Positions 1 through 6,721 of a stretch of DNA of 8,903 nt are shown here, piece by piece. Numbering within the stretch: the first letter of the stretch is position 1; the number at the start of each line of letters is the position of its first letter. The stretch is from an uncultured Bacillota bacterium (GTDB taxonomy: Bacteria > Bacillota > Clostridia > Lachnospirales > Lachnospiraceae). The position numbers and the translations under genes are program-made. The notes beneath the pieces were generated by a model. It searched no databases. It saw only the letters and a program-made list of their open reading frames with translations, and was not told the DNA's origin. Location of the stretch: the NCBI GenBank assembly GCA_958352855.1, contig CATWQE010000095.1, positions 1 through 8,903 on the forward strand, in the 5' to 3' direction.

Positions 1-984
1 AAAGAAAGCTGGGTTCGGGAAATGCCGGATATGGATTATGTCATCAATCTGGAAAACAACCCCATGACCACCTACCACTACCGTATGCACCAGGAGGACC
101 TGGCAAAACAGTTTGGCAGATGGTACCGGATTTCCCACGATATGAAAAAAACAGTCTGTCTTTTGGGAATCCGGGCCGATGAATCCCTGCAAAGATACAG
201 TGGATTTCTAAACAAGAAGAAAGGCTACAAGGGCGAATGCTGGATTACCAGACAGTTTAAAGATGTCTGGTGCGCATCTCCGCTTTATGACTGGAGCACC
301 AAGGATGTGTGGCATGCAAATTATATTTTTCAGTATGATTACAACCATCTGTATGATTTGTATTACAAAGCCGGTCTGAAGGTCTCCCAGATGCGTGTGG
401 CATCCCCTTTTAACGATTATTCCAAAGACTCCCTGAACATGTACCGGGTTATTGACCCCGCCATCTGGACCAAGCTGGTAGGCCGGGTACAGGGAGCAAA
501 TTTCGCCTGTATTTACGGACGGACGAAAGCTATGGGATACCGAAATGTAACCCTCCCTGAAGGATATACCTGGAAAGAATTTACCCAGTTTCTGCTAAGT
601 ACCCTTCCACCCAGACTGCGAAATAATTATGAAAAAAAATTCAGCACCTCCATCCAGTTCTGGCATGAAACCGGAGGCGGACTGGATGATGAAGCCATTC
701 ATGAACTGCAAATGAAGGGCTATTCGGTAAGACGAAATGGTGTCTCCAACTACACCAGAAATAAAAAATCCCGGGTTGTTTTCATTGGAAAAATCCCGGA
801 TGACACAGACGATATTAAGTCTACCAAGGATATCCCCAGTTGGAAACGGATGTGCTACTGTATCCTGAAAAATGACCACACCTGTCGTTTTATGGGATTT
901 GGTATTACCCGGGAACAGCAGCACCGTATTGATTTAATCCGGGATAAATATAAAAGTATTGAGGAGATGGACTACGATGTTTAA
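1..984 (+). CDS. PAPS-reductase-like DUF3440 protein (YbdN/IbrA type), 5'-truncated
   Basis: The frame is open to the left edge with no stop, so the ATG at 22 is probably internal and the gene is cut by the window; 327 residues remain. The GIRADES segment (166-186) followed by QRY resembles the region after the PP-loop in phosphoadenosine-phosphosulfate-reductase/ATP-pyrophosphatase proteins. The C-terminal third, with PSWKRMC, ILKND and C-x-FMGF (about 832-900), is typical of DUF3440, as in E. coli YbdN and IbrA. From memory those are about 400 residues, so roughly 70-80 N-terminal residues, including the expected SGGKDS PP-loop, lie outside the window and cannot be checked. The next gene overlaps it by 8 bases and is the usual partner (YbdM/IbrB), which supports the assignment. 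The family is predicted to adenylate or transfer sulfur using ATP, but its substrate is unknown; IbrA was named as a regulator of immunoglobulin-binding proteins in E. coli. It should not be annotated as assimilatory PAPS reductase. Confidence 0.85.
   Translation, partial: KESWVREMPDMDYVINLENNPMTTYHYRMHQEDLAKQFGRWYRISHDMKKTVCLLGIRADESLQRYSGFLNKKKGYKGECWITRQFKDVWCASPLYDWSTKDVWHANYIFQYDYNHLYDLYYKAGLKVSQMRVASPFNDYSKDSLNMYRVIDPAIWTKLVGRVQGANFACIYGRTKAMGYRNVTLPEGYTWKEFTQFLLSTLPPRLRNNYEKKFSTSIQFWHETGGGLDDEAIHELQMKGYSVRRNGVSNYTRNKKSRVVFIGKIPDDTDDIKSTKDIPSWKRMCYCILKNDHTCRFMGFGITREQQHRIDLIRDKYKSIEEMDYDV
961..966 (+). promoter_or_regulatory. Ribosome binding site deciding the start of the ParB-like gene
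   Basis: GAGGAG lies 10 bases before the ATG at 977. An in-frame TTG at 959 would give six extra residues but would put this site inside the coding region with no binding site of its own. The ATG at 977 is therefore preferred. The site lies within the 3' end of the preceding gene, which suggests translational coupling. Confidence 0.7.
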
Positions 985-1534
985 AAGCCCTGTTTATCAT
1001 GTAATTCCTGTACCAATTGAAAAAATCAAGCCAAACACCTATAACCCAAATGCTGTGGCTCCGCCGGAAATGAAGCTGCTCTATGACAGTATTAAGGCAG
1101 ACGGTTATACCATGCCCATTGTCTGTTATTATGACAAGGACGAGGATGTTTATATCATTGTAGACGGGTTCCACCGCTACCGTATTATGCTGGAAAATCA
1201 GGATATTTATGACCGGGAGCAGGGAATGCTGCCTGTATCTGTCATCAACAAGTCTCTGGATCAGCGTATGGCAAGCACCATCCGGCATAACCGGGCAAGG
1301 GGAAATCACGATGTGGATTTAATGAGCAATATTGTAAAAGAGCTTCACGAGCTGGGACGCTCTGACGCCTGGATTTCCCGCCATCTTGGTATGGATAAAG
1401 ATGAGATTCTCCGACTGAAACAGATTACCGGTCTTGCAGCCCTGTTTAAAGATGTAAACTTTGGACAGGCATGGCAGCCTGTGGAGGAAGAAGACGAGGA
1501 AGAACCGGCCTTTCCTACTCCCTGGGGCGCGTAA
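977..1534 (+). CDS. ParB/sulfiredoxin-fold protein (YbdM/IbrB type)
   Basis: This is a 185-residue protein with a ParB N-terminal-type domain at about residues 8-110. It has an N-terminal segment IKPNTYNPN (17-25), the core motif VDGFHRY (62-68) and a conserved HNRARGNH (104-111). A helix-turn-helix-like stretch follows at about 123-150 (ELGRSDAWISRHLGMD). The tail is strongly acidic (residues 170-176 are all E or D) and ends in PWGA. It lacks the length and C-terminal domain of a chromosome-partitioning ParB, and no parA is present, so it is not the segregation protein. The fold is shared by DNA-binding ParB, sulfiredoxin and the ADP-dependent serine kinase SerK, so nucleotide-dependent chemistry is possible. 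Its start overlaps the end of the PAPS-reductase-like gene by 8 bases, which implies co-translation; the same pairing occurs in E. coli ybdN-ybdM and ibrA-ibrB. Family assignment is firm, molecular function is not. Confidence 0.85.
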   Translation: MFKSPVYHVIPVPIEKIKPNTYNPNAVAPPEMKLLYDSIKADGYTMPIVCYYDKDEDVYIIVDGFHRYRIMLENQDIYDREQGMLPVSVINKSLDQRMASTIRHNRARGNHDVDLMSNIVKELHELGRSDAWISRHLGMDKDEILRLKQITGLAALFKDVNFGQAWQPVEEEDEEEPAFPTPWGA

Positions 1535-1540
1535 AATTTC

Positions 1541-1574
1541 TTGTATTTACCTTAGTCTCATGCTACACTATAGT
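1541..1574 (+). promoter_or_regulatory. Probable sigma-A promoter of the hydEGF operon
   Basis: Two overlapping registers fit in the 69-base gap. One is TTGTAT (1541-1546), 17 bases, then TACACT (1564-1569) with an extended -10 TG at 1561-1562. The other is TTTACC (1546-1551), 17 bases, then TATAGT (1569-1574). Either would start transcription about 20-30 bases before the hydE ATG. I see no terminator between the ParB-like gene and this promoter, so read-through from upstream remains possible. No redox-regulator operator is obvious. Confidence 0.55.
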
Positions 1575-1577
1575 TAT

Positions 1578-1591
1578 GAAATCTGAAATCT
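1578..1591 (+). repeat. Tandem 7-base repeat in the hydE leader
   Basis: GAAATCT occurs twice back to back, directly before the GAGG ribosome binding site (1592-1595) of hydE. It lies in the probable 5' untranslated region. It may be chance; no function is assigned. Confidence 0.5.
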
Positions 1592-1603
1592 GAGGTACAC
1601 CTT

Positions 1604-2689
1604 ATGGAAAAAAACTTAAAGGCTCTGGTGGATAAACTGGAGACCAGACATACCCTTTTGCGGGACGAATGGATCTCTTTAATTCGTTGGCGGACACCCC
1701 TGCTTTCCGATTATGTTTTTCAAAAAGCGCGGGCTGTCCGCCAGCGTTTTTATGGAAAAGATGTTTATATCCGGGGGCTCATTGAATTTACCAACTACTG
1801 CAAAAATGACTGTTATTACTGTGGTATCCGCCGCAGTAATGCAAAAGCACACCGCTACCGGCTTTCCAAAGAGCAGATTCTAAACTGCTGCACAGACGGA
1901 TACGAACTGGGATTTCGTACCTTTGTTCTCCAGGGCGGAGAAGACGGTTATTTTACGGATGAACGCATGGTAGATCTTGTAAAAACCATCCGCCAGGAGT
2001 TTCCGGATTGTGCTATTACCCTGTCCATTGGGGAGCGCTCTTATGACAGTTATAAGGCCTTGTTTGAAGCAGGTGCAGACCGGTACCTGCTGCGCCATGA
2101 AACCTGGGATGCAGAACATTATAGTCGTCTTCATCCACCGCAGCTTTCGGCTTCTGACCGTCAGCAATGTCTCTGGAATCTAAAGGAGATTGGCTATCAG
2201 GTAGGTACCGGCTATATGGTGGGCTCTCCCTGGCAGACTCCGGAAAACCTGGCAGATGACATGTTATTTCTGGAAAAACTGAATCCCCAGATGGTGGGAA
2301 TCGGCCCCTTTATTCCACACTGCAACACACCTTTAAAGGACCATCCGGCAGGTACTCTGGAACTTACTTTATACCTGCTGGGCCTTATCCGTCTGTTGCT
2401 TCCAAAGGTTCTGCTGCCTGCTACCACTGCTCTTGGAACCATTGATCCAAGAGGGCGGGAGCTTGGCATTTTGGCAGGAGCCAATGTGGTAATGCCCAAT
2501 CTTTCTCCGGTCAATGTGCGGAAAGATTATCTGTTATATGACAATAAAATCTGTACGGGAAGCGAAGCCGCCGAGTGCAGGGAAGACCTGGAAAACAGAA
2601 TGCGCGCCATTGGCTATCAGGTGGTTACTCACAGAGGGGATTCTTTAAATACAAATCAGGAAAGGGAAAGGAACAATCGTTATGTATGA
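1604..2689 (+). CDS. hydE: [FeFe]-hydrogenase maturation radical SAM enzyme HydE
   Basis: A 361-residue radical S-adenosylmethionine protein of normal HydE length. The [4Fe-4S] motif CxxxCxxC is at Cys66, Cys70 and Cys73 in the context YCKNDCYYCGIRR, characteristic of HydE; the glycine-rich LQGGEDG segment follows at about 110-116. HydE acts in the cytoplasm in making the 2Fe subcluster of the hydrogenase H-cluster, acting on a HydG-derived Fe(CO)2(CN) species. The start at 1604 has GAGG eight bases upstream. A C-terminal CxxxxxxxC (Cys317, Cys325) matches the first two ligands of the accessory cluster known in Thermotoga HydE, but the third position is Asp328. The gene overlaps hydG by 8 bases and is probably transcribed from the promoter just upstream. 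BioB and PylB are relatives, but the hydG and hydF neighbours settle the identity. Confidence 0.96.
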   Translation: MEKNLKALVDKLETRHTLLRDEWISLIRWRTPLLSDYVFQKARAVRQRFYGKDVYIRGLIEFTNYCKNDCYYCGIRRSNAKAHRYRLSKEQILNCCTDGYELGFRTFVLQGGEDGYFTDERMVDLVKTIRQEFPDCAITLSIGERSYDSYKALFEAGADRYLLRHETWDAEHYSRLHPPQLSASDRQQCLWNLKEIGYQVGTGYMVGSPWQTPENLADDMLFLEKLNPQMVGIGPFIPHCNTPLKDHPAGTLELTLYLLGLIRLLLPKVLLPATTALGTIDPRGRELGILAGANVVMPNLSPVNVRKDYLLYDNKICTGSEAAECREDLENRMRAIGYQVVTHRGDSLNTNQERERNNRYV

Positions 2690-4103
2690 TGTAGCATCCA
2701 AACACGCTGAAGAATTTATTAACCATGAAGAAATACTGGAAACCCTGGCCTATGCAGAGGAAAATAAAGATAATCTTCCCCTGATTGACTCCATTATTGA
2801 AAAAGCAAAGAAAAGAAAAGGGCTGAATCACCGGGAAGCCTCTGTGCTTCTGGCCTGTTCCAATGAGGAAAAAAATCAGGAAATCTACCGGCTGGCAGAG
2901 CAGATAAAAAAAGATTTTTACGGTAACCGTATTGTTATGTTTGCCCCCCTTTATCTCTCGAATTATTGTGTCAATGGCTGCACTTATTGCCCTTATCACA
3001 TGAAGAACAAACATATTGCCAGAAAGCAGCTCTCCCAGGAGGAAATCCGAAGAGAAGTGATTGCCCTGCAGGATATGGGACACAAACGTCTGGCTCTGGA
3101 AGCAGGGGAAGATCCGGTGCGCAACACCATGGAATATTATCTGGAAAGTATTAAAACCATTTACAGCATTAAACATAAAAACGGAGCTATCCGAAGAGTA
3201 AATATTAACATTGCAGCTACTACAGTAGACAATTACCGTCTGTTAAAAGAAGCAGGCATTGGCACTTATATTCTCTTCCAGGAAACCTATCACAAGGAAA
3301 GCTATCTGCAGCTTCATCCAACGGGACCGAAACATAATTATGACTATCACACAGAAGCCATGGACCGGGCTATGGAAGGCGGTATTGATGATGTGGGTAT
3401 TGGCGTACTCTTTGGGCTGGACAAATACCGCTATGAGTTTGCAGGACTCCTCATGCATGCAGAACACCTGGAGGCAGCTTTTGGGGTTGGTCCTCATACC
3501 ATCAGCGTACCACGTCTGCGCCATGCAGATGATATTGATGCAGATGCTTTTGACAATGGAATTGATGACGATACCTTTGCAAAAATCGTTGCCTGCATCC
3601 GTATTGCTGTACCATACACAGGCATGATTATTTCCACCAGAGAAAGCCAGGCATGCAGAGAACGTGTGTTGCATCTTGGTATTTCCCAGATTAGTGGCGG
3701 CTCCCGCACCAGCGTGGGAGGCTACTGCGAACCGGAGCCGGAAGATGCAAAATCGGAACAGTTTGATATCAGTGACCGTCGTACCTTGGATGAAGTTGTA
3801 CACTGGCTCATGGAACTGGGCTATATCCCAAGCTTCTGCACTGCCTGCTACCGGGAAGGCCGCACAGGAGACCGCTTTATGTCCCTTTGTAAGAGCGGAC
3901 AGATTCAAAACTGCTGCCATCCCAACGCCTTAATGACCCTGAAAGAATATTTAATGGACTATGCTTCTCCTGCTACCAAAGCCCTGGGAGACCAGCTTAT
4001 TGAACGCGAAGTTCTCAATGTTCCAAACGAAAAAGCCAGAGCTGTGGTATTAAAAAATCTTCGTCTCATTGAACAGGATAACCGCAGAGATTTCAGGTTC
4101 TAA
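2682..4103 (+). CDS. hydG: [FeFe]-hydrogenase maturation tyrosine lyase HydG
   Basis: A 473-residue radical SAM enzyme that cleaves L-tyrosine to p-cresol and dehydroglycine and converts the latter to CO and cyanide on iron, forming the Fe(CO)2(CN) synthon of the H-cluster. The N-terminal SAM cluster motif is Cys96-xxx-Cys100-xx-Cys103, followed by PYH. The C-terminal auxiliary cluster motif C-x2-C-x22-C is intact at Cys386, Cys389 and Cys412. This C-terminal motif is what separates HydG from its close relative ThiH (thiamine tyrosine lyase). The ATG at 2682 overlaps the hydE stop (shared 2682-2689), with AAAGGA at 2667-2672 as binding site, so translation is probably coupled. hydF starts 16 bases after the stop. 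All expected functional residues I can recognise are present. Confidence 0.97.
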   Translation: MYDVASKHAEEFINHEEILETLAYAEENKDNLPLIDSIIEKAKKRKGLNHREASVLLACSNEEKNQEIYRLAEQIKKDFYGNRIVMFAPLYLSNYCVNGCTYCPYHMKNKHIARKQLSQEEIRREVIALQDMGHKRLALEAGEDPVRNTMEYYLESIKTIYSIKHKNGAIRRVNINIAATTVDNYRLLKEAGIGTYILFQETYHKESYLQLHPTGPKHNYDYHTEAMDRAMEGGIDDVGIGVLFGLDKYRYEFAGLLMHAEHLEAAFGVGPHTISVPRLRHADDIDADAFDNGIDDDTFAKIVACIRIAVPYTGMIISTRESQACRERVLHLGISQISGGSRTSVGGYCEPEPEDAKSEQFDISDRRTLDEVVHWLMELGYIPSFCTACYREGRTGDRFMSLCKSGQIQNCCHPNALMTLKEYLMDYASPATKALGDQLIEREVLNVPNEKARAVVLKNLRLIEQDNRRDFRF

Positions 4104-4105
4104 GC

Positions 4106-4111
4106 AGGAGG
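4106..4111 (+). promoter_or_regulatory. Ribosome binding site deciding the hydF start
   Basis: A perfect AGGAGG begins three bases after the hydG stop and sits eight bases before the ATG at 4120. It rules out the longer in-frame start at 4069, which lies inside hydG and would add 17 residues unrelated to the family N-terminus. Confidence 0.85.
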
Positions 4112-4119
4112 TTTCCCCT

Positions 4120-5334
4120 ATGAGTTTAAACGCAGTACCCTCCGGCGAACGTATCCATATTGGTATTTTCGGCAGAAGAAACGCAGGGAAATCCAGCCTG
4201 ATTAACGCCATTACCGGACAGAAGCTCTCCATCGTTTCAGATGTAAAGGGCACCACCACAGACCCTGTACAAAAATCTATGGAGCTGCTGCCCCTTGGTC
4301 CTGTGGTACTCATTGACACCCCAGGTCTGGATGATTTGGGAGAGCTTGGAAAGCTCCGCATCCAGAAGGCCACACAGATGTTACAGAAAACCGATCTGGC
4401 GCTTCTGGTTGTGGATGGAACAGCAGGCGCATCCGAAGAAGATTTGAAGATTTTCAGGCTCATAAAAGACAAAGAAATTCCCTGCATTATAGCAGTAAAC
4501 AAGTGCGAATTGCTGCCTTCTTCTTCTGTTTCCTTTCCAGAGGAATGGTCGAAGGAGCAGGTGATTTTTGTCAGTGCTTTAAAAGGAATTCATATTCAGG
4601 AATTAAAGGAGCTTATGGGAACTCAAATAAAAGCCAGTGCAAAAACCTGCCCCTTGGTGGCTGATTTAATAGAACCGGAAGACTATATCCTCCTGGTCAT
4701 TCCCATTGATAAGGCGGCGCCAAAAGGCCGCTTAATTCTGCCCCAGCAGCAGACCATTCGGGACATTCTGGACAAGGGTGGAATTCCCATTCTGGTGCGG
4801 GACAAAGAACTTCAAACAGCCTTAAACCGTCTGAAAACAGCCGGCACGCCTCCGGCTCTTGTTATTACAGACAGTCAGATTTTTCCACAGGTAGCTGCCA
4901 TGATTCCAGAAAGCATTCCTCTGACGTCTTTTTCTATTTTGTTTGCAAGATATAAAGGGAACTTGGAAACTGCAGCAGCAGGAGCTTCTGTTATAGATAC
5001 ATTAGAACATGACGACCTGGTTTTAATTTCTGAGGGCTGTACACACCACCGTCAATGCGGGGATATTGGAACCCAGAAGTTGCCTAAAATGCTCCAGGCC
5101 TATACAGGTAAAAACCTGAGGTTTGCTTTTACCAGCGGTACGGAATTCCCCTCAGATTTATCTCCCTATGGTCTGATTATCCACTGTGGCGGATGTATGC
5201 TGAATGAGCGGGAAATGAAGTACCGGCAAGCCTGTGCAAAGACCCAGAACATTCCCATGACCAATTATGGCATTGCCATTGCCCATATGAAGGGAATCCT
5301 CACCAGAAGTCTTGCACCATTCAAACAATCTTAA
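4120..5334 (+). CDS. hydF: [FeFe]-hydrogenase maturation GTPase and scaffold HydF
   Basis: A 404-residue three-domain protein. The N-terminal Era/TrmE-like GTPase domain (about 1-170) has the P-loop GRRNAGKS (18-25), switch residues KGTTTDP (43-49), DTPG (66-69) and G4 NKCE (127-130, a variant of NKxD). A middle dimerisation domain precedes the C-terminal iron-sulfur domain. Its ligand motif is Cys307-x-His309, then 45 residues, then His355-Cys356-G-G-Cys359. HydF is the scaffold on which the 2Fe subcluster is built from HydG and HydE products and from which it is handed to the apo-hydrogenase; GTP turnover is thought to control partner release. It is the last gene of the operon: after the stop comes a large hairpin terminator shared with the convergent exporter gene. 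The order hydE-hydG-hydF and the close spacing (8-base overlap, 16-base gap) point to a single mRNA. Confidence 0.96.
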   Translation: MSLNAVPSGERIHIGIFGRRNAGKSSLINAITGQKLSIVSDVKGTTTDPVQKSMELLPLGPVVLIDTPGLDDLGELGKLRIQKATQMLQKTDLALLVVDGTAGASEEDLKIFRLIKDKEIPCIIAVNKCELLPSSSVSFPEEWSKEQVIFVSALKGIHIQELKELMGTQIKASAKTCPLVADLIEPEDYILLVIPIDKAAPKGRLILPQQQTIRDILDKGGIPILVRDKELQTALNRLKTAGTPPALVITDSQIFPQVAAMIPESIPLTSFSILFARYKGNLETAAAGASVIDTLEHDDLVLISEGCTHHRQCGDIGTQKLPKMLQAYTGKNLRFAFTSGTEFPSDLSPYGLIIHCGGCMLNEREMKYRQACAKTQNIPMTNYGIAIAHMKGILTRSLAPFKQS

Positions 5335-5337
5335 AAC

Positions 5338-5413
5338 AAAAAGGAGGAGACCCTCCAGGAAAGCTTGGATTTTAAAAATTTCTCAAACTTTCCTGGAACG
5401 GTCTCCCTTTTTT
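5338..5413. terminator. Bidirectional intrinsic terminator between hydF and the MATE exporter gene
   Basis: A near-perfect inverted repeat with arms at 5338-5363 and 5388-5413 and a 24-base loop. The arms share GGAGACC and CCAGGAAAG with only one or two mismatches or bulges. On the plus strand the right arm ends in a run of T (5408-5413); on the minus strand the left arm ends in the T run complementary to 5338-5342. It can therefore end both the hydF transcript and the convergent exporter transcript. Most of the right arm lies within the last codons of the exporter gene, whose stop is in the loop at 5383-5385. Confidence 0.85.
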
Positions 5414-6711
5414 GTACATACAATTCCTATTAATAATGTAAAAAATTCTGCTGCCACAAAGGCCAGCCAAATTCCCCATACCCCTAAAAACAGAGGCAGA
5501 ATATACACGAAAATCAGTACCAGAATACAGCCTCTTAGCAAACAGAGAAACAGTGCATATCCATTTTTTACAATAGCCTGAAAATAACAAATATACACCA
5601 TATTGGCTGCCATAAACAGGAAACCAATGAAATAAGTCCGCACTGCATCTGCTGACATGGACAGGATTTCTGCATCTGGATTTAAGAAAATATAGGTAAA
5701 GAAATCCGGCGCCAGAACGCCAACTGCCACAATCACCCCACAAATAATCAGAGACACGATCATGGTCAGCCGTCGCACCTCATTGGTTCGTTTCATCTGC
5801 CCTGCCCCGTAATTAATAGAAAGAATGGGCTGGGCTGCCTGATTCACACCTTTGCTTAAACAGGTAACTACAATAGCTGTGTTGCAGATAATTCCAAATA
5901 CTGTCACCCCTGTATTTCCCACATATTTTAACAACTGCAGATTAAAGGCAAAAATCGTGATTCCTGATGCAACCTCAATGAAAAAGCTGGCTGTTCCATT
6001 CACCACAATTTCTTTCAGATAGCTTCCTTTGATGCCCTTCCAGTTCCACTTTAACTGGTTCTTTTTGGTAAAGAAATGAACCAGCAAAATTGCAACCGTA
6101 AGACAGGAACCCATAACTGTAGCAATGGCTGCCCCCGCCATGCCCATCTGCATGGGAAATACAAACACATAGTCCAGAATAATATTGGTAACACCACCTG
6201 CAATCACCGCATTCATAGCCAGATTAGGCGCTCCATCGTTTCGCACAAAGGTCTGCAAAAAAGAGGAGAAGAAAAATGCTCCCATACCACCGATAATGTA
6301 AGGAATATAATCCATAATATAAGGCATGGTTTCTTCTGTTCCGCCAAGCAGCCAGGCCAAATCCTCCATAAAAAAGATACTGGCAGCAAGCAAAAGCAGC
6401 CATACCACTGTATTCATGAGAAAAGCGGCGGTAAAGTAGGCATCTGCCTTTTCTTTTTCTCCTCTTCCCCGATAAATAGACATAAGGACTGAGCCACCCA
6501 CACCAAATAAAAGCCCTAGGCCAAAATAAATATTATAGATGGGAAGGGCAATATTTAAGGCTGCCATTGCCACACTTCCCAGACCTTTTCCAATAATAAT
6601 GGTGTCTGCCAGAACATAAATGGATGTTACCATGGTTCCCATAATGGAGGGAATTAAATACCGGAAAAATAAGCTTTTCACCGGCTTTTCCATAAACTCT
6701 TTTGTTTCCAT
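5383..6711 (-). CDS. MATE-family cation-coupled efflux transporter
   Basis: A 442-residue, very hydrophobic protein with the length and two-fold internal repeat of MATE exporters (about 12 membrane helices expected). Near the N-terminus are the conserved Pro21 and the helix-1 acidic residue Asp36 in VLADTIIIG. The first-repeat loop reads GGSVLMSIYRGRGEKEKA (72-89). The second repeat carries the corresponding QPILSINYGAGQ (about 294-305) followed by basic residues. The start chosen at 6711 has GAGG five bases upstream (6717-6720); a longer reading from 6780 would run back into aspartokinase and has no family match. The aspartokinase stop is only 10 bases upstream, so the two are probably co-transcribed. 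Members export drugs or metabolites using a Na+ or H+ gradient; the substrate cannot be read from sequence, and amino-acid export is only a thought from context. The 3' end forms one arm of the shared terminator. Confidence 0.93.
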   Translation of the reverse strand: METKEFMEKPVKSLFFRYLIPSIMGTMVTSIYVLADTIIIGKGLGSVAMAALNIALPIYNIYFGLGLLFGVGGSVLMSIYRGRGEKEKADAYFTAAFLMNTVVWLLLLAASIFFMEDLAWLLGGTEETMPYIMDYIPYIIGGMGAFFFSSFLQTFVRNDGAPNLAMNAVIAGGVTNIILDYVFVFPMQMGMAGAAIATVMGSCLTVAILLVHFFTKKNQLKWNWKGIKGSYLKEIVVNGTASFFIEVASGITIFAFNLQLLKYVGNTGVTVFGIICNTAIVVTCLSKGVNQAAQPILSINYGAGQMKRTNEVRRLTMIVSLIICGVIVAVGVLAPDFFTYIFLNPDAEILSMSADAVRTYFIGFLFMAANMVYICYFQAIVKNGYALFLCLLRGCILVLIFVYILPLFLGVWGIWLAFVAAEFFTLLIGIVCTKKGDRSRKV

Positions 6712-6721
6712 AAAAACCTCG

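Noticed and set aside
977..1534. Chromosome- or plasmid-partitioning ParB
   Set aside because: It is short, lacks the ParB dimerisation domain and the usual GERR-type box, and has no parA or parS-like repeats nearby; the motifs fit YbdM/IbrB.
2625..3920. Long minus-strand open frames opposite hydG (2625-3176 and 3243-3920)
   Set aside because: They have no recognisable domains or credible ribosome binding sites, and they lie fully opposite a well-conserved gene; they are shadow frames.
2682..4103. ThiH (thiamine biosynthesis tyrosine lyase)
   Set aside because: The C-terminal C-x2-C-x22-C motif and hydE/hydF neighbours identify HydG; no thi genes are present.
4069..4119. Longer N-terminus for HydF starting inside hydG
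   Set aside because: The AGGAGG at 4106-4111 sits at ideal distance from ATG 4120, and the added residues do not resemble HydF.
5312..5581. Small plus-strand frame across the hydF 3' end and terminator
   Set aside because: It runs through the terminator hairpin and antisense to the exporter gene, has a low-complexity composition and no binding site; not a credible gene.
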